Assembly (NCBI RefSeq): GCF_030413635.1
Contig: NZ_CP129235.1
Coordinates: 3,224,001 to 3,288,000 of the forward strand
Direction of reading: 5' to 3'
DNA: 64,000 nucleotides
Source: Planococcus shenhongbingii
GTDB lineage: Bacteria; Bacillota; Bacilli; Bacillales_A; Planococcaceae
The notes below the pieces were generated by a model, which was given only the letters and a program-made list of their open reading frames with translations, was not told where the DNA came from and ran no database searches. Shown one piece after another: positions 61,459 through 64,000 of the stretch. A program made the translations under genes and the position numbers. Position 1 is the stretch's first letter, and each line of letters begins with the position of its first letter.

Positions 61459-62313
61459 CTAAATATCTGTCCGCAGTTCCCAAAGTTCAGGAAAAAAATA
61501 GTGATCCAGCACTTTTTTCAAATAATGGACGCCTGAAGAGCCGCCTGTCCCCTGCCGGAAACCGATAATGCGTTCCACAGTTTTCATATGGCGGAATCGC
61601 CATTGCTGCAGGCAATCTTCAATGTCCACCAGCTTTTCTGCCAGCTGGTACAATTCCCAGTATGCGTCGGTGTTCTGGTAAACCGTTTTCCATGCAGTTT
61701 TTACACTGATGTTTGATTCATAGACTGTTGTAACATCTCGATCGAGTACGCCCGTCTCGATATACAATCCGCTTCGTGCAAGTTTTTGGATAGCTGCATC
61801 ATAAATACTTGGTTTATTGAACGCTAAAACAAGCTCTTTATGCAGCGCTGGCTCTTTTTCATAAATTTTTAGTACATGTTTAGTTTTATACCCTAAACCG
61901 AACTCAATCATGCGGTATTGATAAGATTGAAATCCACTGGCATTTCCAAGGGTATCCCGGAACTTCAGATAATCTGCAGGAGTCATGGTTGCCAATACAT
62001 CCCACGCTTGGATAATTTGCGATTGAATTTTTGATACCCTTGCCAATTGTTTAAAGGCAGGCTGCAGCTTGTCTTGGTTCACATGGCTGATTGCAGCGTC
62101 CAATTCATGCAAAATCAGTTTCATCCACAGCTCGGAAACTTGATGGATAATGATGAACAGCGCTTCGTCATGTTCTCCGCTCATACTGCTCTGGGCCGAT
62201 AGCAACTGATCAAGTTGCAAATATTCTCCGTAAGTCATGTTTTGCTGAAAGTCTGTATGAATGCCTTTTTCAGAAGACGCTGCAATGTTTTGCCCATTTG
62301 TATAATCATTCAT
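61459..62313 (-). CDS. kynA: Tryptophan 2,3-dioxygenase
   Basis: Opens the indole ring of L-tryptophan to N-formylkynurenine using haem. The 284-residue protein has [12 protein letters not shown] (about 27-38), the haem-distal region [21 protein letters not shown] (about 50-70, quoted in part), [16 protein letters not shown] (about 126-141), and the proximal His region [28 protein letters not shown] near 240 (quoted in part). No kynB or kynU is in the window; glpQ follows instead. GGAG lies about 9 nt upstream of the ATG. Confidence 0.95.
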   Translation of the reverse strand: MNDYTNGQNIAASSEKGIHTDFQQNMTYGEYLQLDQLLSAQSSMSGEHDEALFIIIHQVSELWMKLILHELDAAISHVNQDKLQPAFKQLARVSKIQSQIIQAWDVLATMTPADYLKFRDTLGNASGFQSYQYRMIEFGLGYKTKHVLKIYEKEPALHKELVLAFNKPSIYDAAIQKLARSGLYIETGVLDRDVTTVYESNISVKTAWKTVYQNTDAYWELYQLAEKLVDIEDCLQQWRFRHMKTVERIIGFRQGTGGSSGVHYLKKVLDHYFFPELWELRTDI

Positions 62314-62461
62314 GTAGGCTGCTCCGTTCCGGCTCTCCTTTTTCTCCGCTCAGCTCAGTTCTCTGCTATGGTGTACACTTTCAACCACTCCATACAACGA
62401 TTAAAACCAAGGAAATCGGGAATACTGTCGGTAATGAATCTAATGCGAAAGGATGACTTCC

Positions 62462-62971
62462 ATGACCTATAACAAAACATCTATACTGACGGCATTGCTG
62501 CTTTCTTCCGCTTTAGTTTTGTCGGCCTGCGGAGAAAGCGACGAAGTGAACGAACCGGTCGGCAATGAATCCCAAACTGACCCTGCACCTGGTACGGGTG
62601 ACGCTTCCCCTGGCGGTGGACTTGATGAAGAAAGCATTGGAGGCGGCACGTTCGGCTTTACTGAATTCAGTGTCGACGTAGATTATCCCGATCAAGATGA
62701 TGCGATCGATATCAGTTATGAGGAAGACCGCGACAATATAGAAGCCAGCTTCGAGAACAAATTAGAAAACCAGGATTTATCCGGAAATGATGCGATGGAT
62801 GAAATTGAACCGGCTTTCCAGCAGCTGGACTTGTCTCCCGATACGCCTAATGACGAAGCCATTGAACAAGTGATTGGAGCATTTGGCATTGAAGCGGGCT
62901 ACAATGCAATTGAAATAGATGTGCGCTTTTCTGACGGCACTGAAAAAGAATTTAAAGGAACGGGAAACTGA
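62462..62971 (+). CDS. YusW-like lipoprotein
   Basis: A 169-residue exported protein: signal peptide with lipobox VLSAC (Cys23), a low-complexity Gly/Pro/Asp/Glu linker to about residue 60, and a C-terminal acidic domain with two similar halves around GFTEFSVDVDYPDQDDAIDI and YNAIEIDVRFSDGTEKEF, typical of YusW-type proteins. Function unknown. GAAAGG lies about 8 nt before the ATG at 62462. Divergent from kynA; a terminator follows. Confidence 0.8.
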   Translation: MTYNKTSILTALLLSSALVLSACGESDEVNEPVGNESQTDPAPGTGDASPGGGLDEESIGGGTFGFTEFSVDVDYPDQDDAIDISYEEDRDNIEASFENKLENQDLSGNDAMDEIEPAFQQLDLSPDTPNDEAIEQVIGAFGIEAGYNAIEIDVRFSDGTEKEFKGTGN

Positions 62972-62987
62972 TTTCCCTGCTACACTG

Positions 62988-63013
62988 CCATCCGTGTAAA
63001 CGGATGGTTTTTC
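62988..63013 (+). terminator. Terminator of the YusW-like gene
   Basis: Stem CCATCCG / CGGATGG with TGTAAA loop and TTTTTCT. Confidence 0.88.
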
Positions 63014-63864
63014 TATTCGGAGACTGAGATTTTCTTCCAATACGCGACTGTACTTACAGGCACAAACCCAGCTTTTTCATATACCCGAAGTGCATGGTTA
63101 TCCGTTTCTACATCAAGCAGTACTTGTTGCTTGCCTTTTATAAATGCCAAGTTGCGGCTCCAGGATAGAAAAGCCTGTCCATAGCCTTTTCCCTGTTGTT
63201 CAGGATGCACCGCAAAAGCGGTCACCCATAAAGCGTCTTCTTCAGCAATCATTGTAGCGGTTGCCACTAGACGGCCCTCTTTTTTCATGACCCAGACATC
63301 TCTTCCCGCTTGTTCCAGGTTATGTGCAATCACTGGAATCACTTCTTCATCAAAAGCTGCCCGCAGCAGAGATTCCAATTCTTCACGTTCACCACCAAAA
63401 GGCGCGACCGTTAAGCCATCCGGCAAATCCAGCTTTTCCAAAGCCGTTACCCCTAACTGGATTTCTTTAAAATCAGCTTCATAGCCCAAATTTTTAAGAA
63501 ATTCAGCCGCTCCCGGTTCTTCAATAAAAGCTGCCAATTCTTCTTCAGCTTCCCGCTGCACATGCCCATGATGAATGCCATCTGCGAGTGCAGATCCAAT
63601 CGTTTGCCTCCGGTAATCCGGATGAACAATAGCCGACCACTCATAATGATGAAGGCCGACGATGTCAACAGAAGTTGCAAATCCAATTAACTTACCTTCA
63701 TCCGTATAAGCAACTACTGCAAAACCTCTGGCATCCGCCCTTCCCCAGACCGGCTCCTGCATCACCATGCTGTAATCTTCCTGAAATAAAGATAAAAAAC
63801 TTTTCATGTCTTTTATGGTTTCTGTATTCAGCGGAAATGACTCAATTGATAGAGAGATATTCAT
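63013..63864 (-). CDS. Tandem GNAT-family N-acetyltransferase
   Basis: A 283-residue protein with two GNAT folds. The N-terminal one (about 1-140) has GFATSVDIVGLHHYEWSAIV and HPDYRRQTIGSALADGI, a weakened acetyl-CoA loop. The C-terminal one (about 145-283) keeps AVHPEQQGKGYGQAFLSW, the classic Q/RxxGxG/A motif, and NHALRVYEKAGFVPV. Only the second half probably binds acetyl-CoA well. Substrate unknown. AAAGGATGG stands before the ATG. Confidence 0.87.
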   Translation of the reverse strand: MNISLSIESFPLNTETIKDMKSFLSLFQEDYSMVMQEPVWGRADARGFAVVAYTDEGKLIGFATSVDIVGLHHYEWSAIVHPDYRRQTIGSALADGIHHGHVQREAEEELAAFIEEPGAAEFLKNLGYEADFKEIQLGVTALEKLDLPDGLTVAPFGGEREELESLLRAAFDEEVIPVIAHNLEQAGRDVWVMKKEGRLVATATMIAEEDALWVTAFAVHPEQQGKGYGQAFLSWSRNLAFIKGKQQVLLDVETDNHALRVYEKAGFVPVSTVAYWKKISVSE

Positions 63865-64000
63865 TTTCCACCATCCTTTCCCTTATTATTTTTATCCTAA
63901 CATAAGAATACTGAATTGAACGAATTTTTACCGTTCTGTATCAACGCGTTAACCCTTGATCTATTAGGATATACTGAGTTGATAAGTTTACTCATGGAGG

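Noticed and set aside
63865-64000. Promoter and ribosome site (GGAGG at the very end) for a gene to the right.
   Set aside because: The coding start lies outside the window, and the promoter matches are weak, so no feature is listed.

Overview
The window looks like chromosomal DNA of a mid-G+C Gram-positive bacterium of the Bacillales, most likely a Planococcus-type member of the Planococcaceae. The reasons are strong AGGAGG-type ribosome sites, frequent TTG/GTG starts, a HemQ-type haem pathway, bacillithiol synthesis (bshB2/yojF), and a block whose gene content and order resemble the ywi/ywh/ywg/ywf/ywd part of Bacillus subtilis. No phage, plasmid, intact insertion sequence, rRNA, tRNA or CRISPR array was found. 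The species assignment is inference.

Positions 1-10080 (minus strand) hold one tight corrinoid transport, salvage and assembly operon headed by a cobalamin riboswitch and an intrinsic terminator: btuF, btuC, a btuD-cbiZ fusion, cbiB, cobD, cobU, cobQ/cbiP, cobS, a CobC-like phosphatase, a second short CobU-like protein, pduO, and the first 30 codons of an ECF transporter S component cut by the window edge. Most neighbours overlap by 4-49 nt. No corrin-ring genes and no cobT are present, so the operon is built for scavenging corrinoids.

Positions 10100-25000 carry argS-ywiB, hmoB, speE-speB, ywhD, ywhB, ywgA-ywfO, lipL, hemQ, a membrane protein, ywdK, ywdI, ung, a DUF4230 protein and pdxK. 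Positions 25200-34240 carry yojF-bshB2, a YjiH-type membrane protein, a threonine-catabolic pair (tdh and kbl) split by an oppositely oriented cystine-type ABC transporter (tcyABC-like), and an M20 amidohydrolase. Positions 34300-41600 carry a secreted metalloprotease, the sulfur-recycling cluster yrrT-luxS-mccA-mccB, a YczE-type membrane protein and ybaK. Positions 41650-50050 carry topB, a NERD-domain gene, an FMN reductase, a CPA1 antiporter and an ABC-F ATPase. Positions 50090-64000 carry a phospholipase D-like protein, an ECF sigma factor, a CNNM/CorC protein, a dipeptidase, an SDR, PlsY, DegV, DUF2804, glpQ-kynA, a YusW-like lipoprotein and a tandem GNAT protein.

The most unusual signal is in the spaces between genes. 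Five separate intergenic arrays (near 12.9, 20.3, 32.9, 43.9 and 45.0 kb) repeat a 9-13 nt word at a pitch of exactly 21 bp, with unrelated sequence between the words. Three arrays share the word CGGACAGTA; the other two use CTATGATCA and CTGGTCGTATT. Four of the five lie next to an intrinsic terminator, and two flank the NERD gene. Conserved words, unconserved spacers and a two-helical-turn pitch suggest sites for a protein that reads one face of the helix, or a repeated RNA motif. I do not recognise this as a described element. A second layer is a family of structured repeats with a TAAGAAAAGCGGAAG-type edge that abut or overlap stop codons of several genes.
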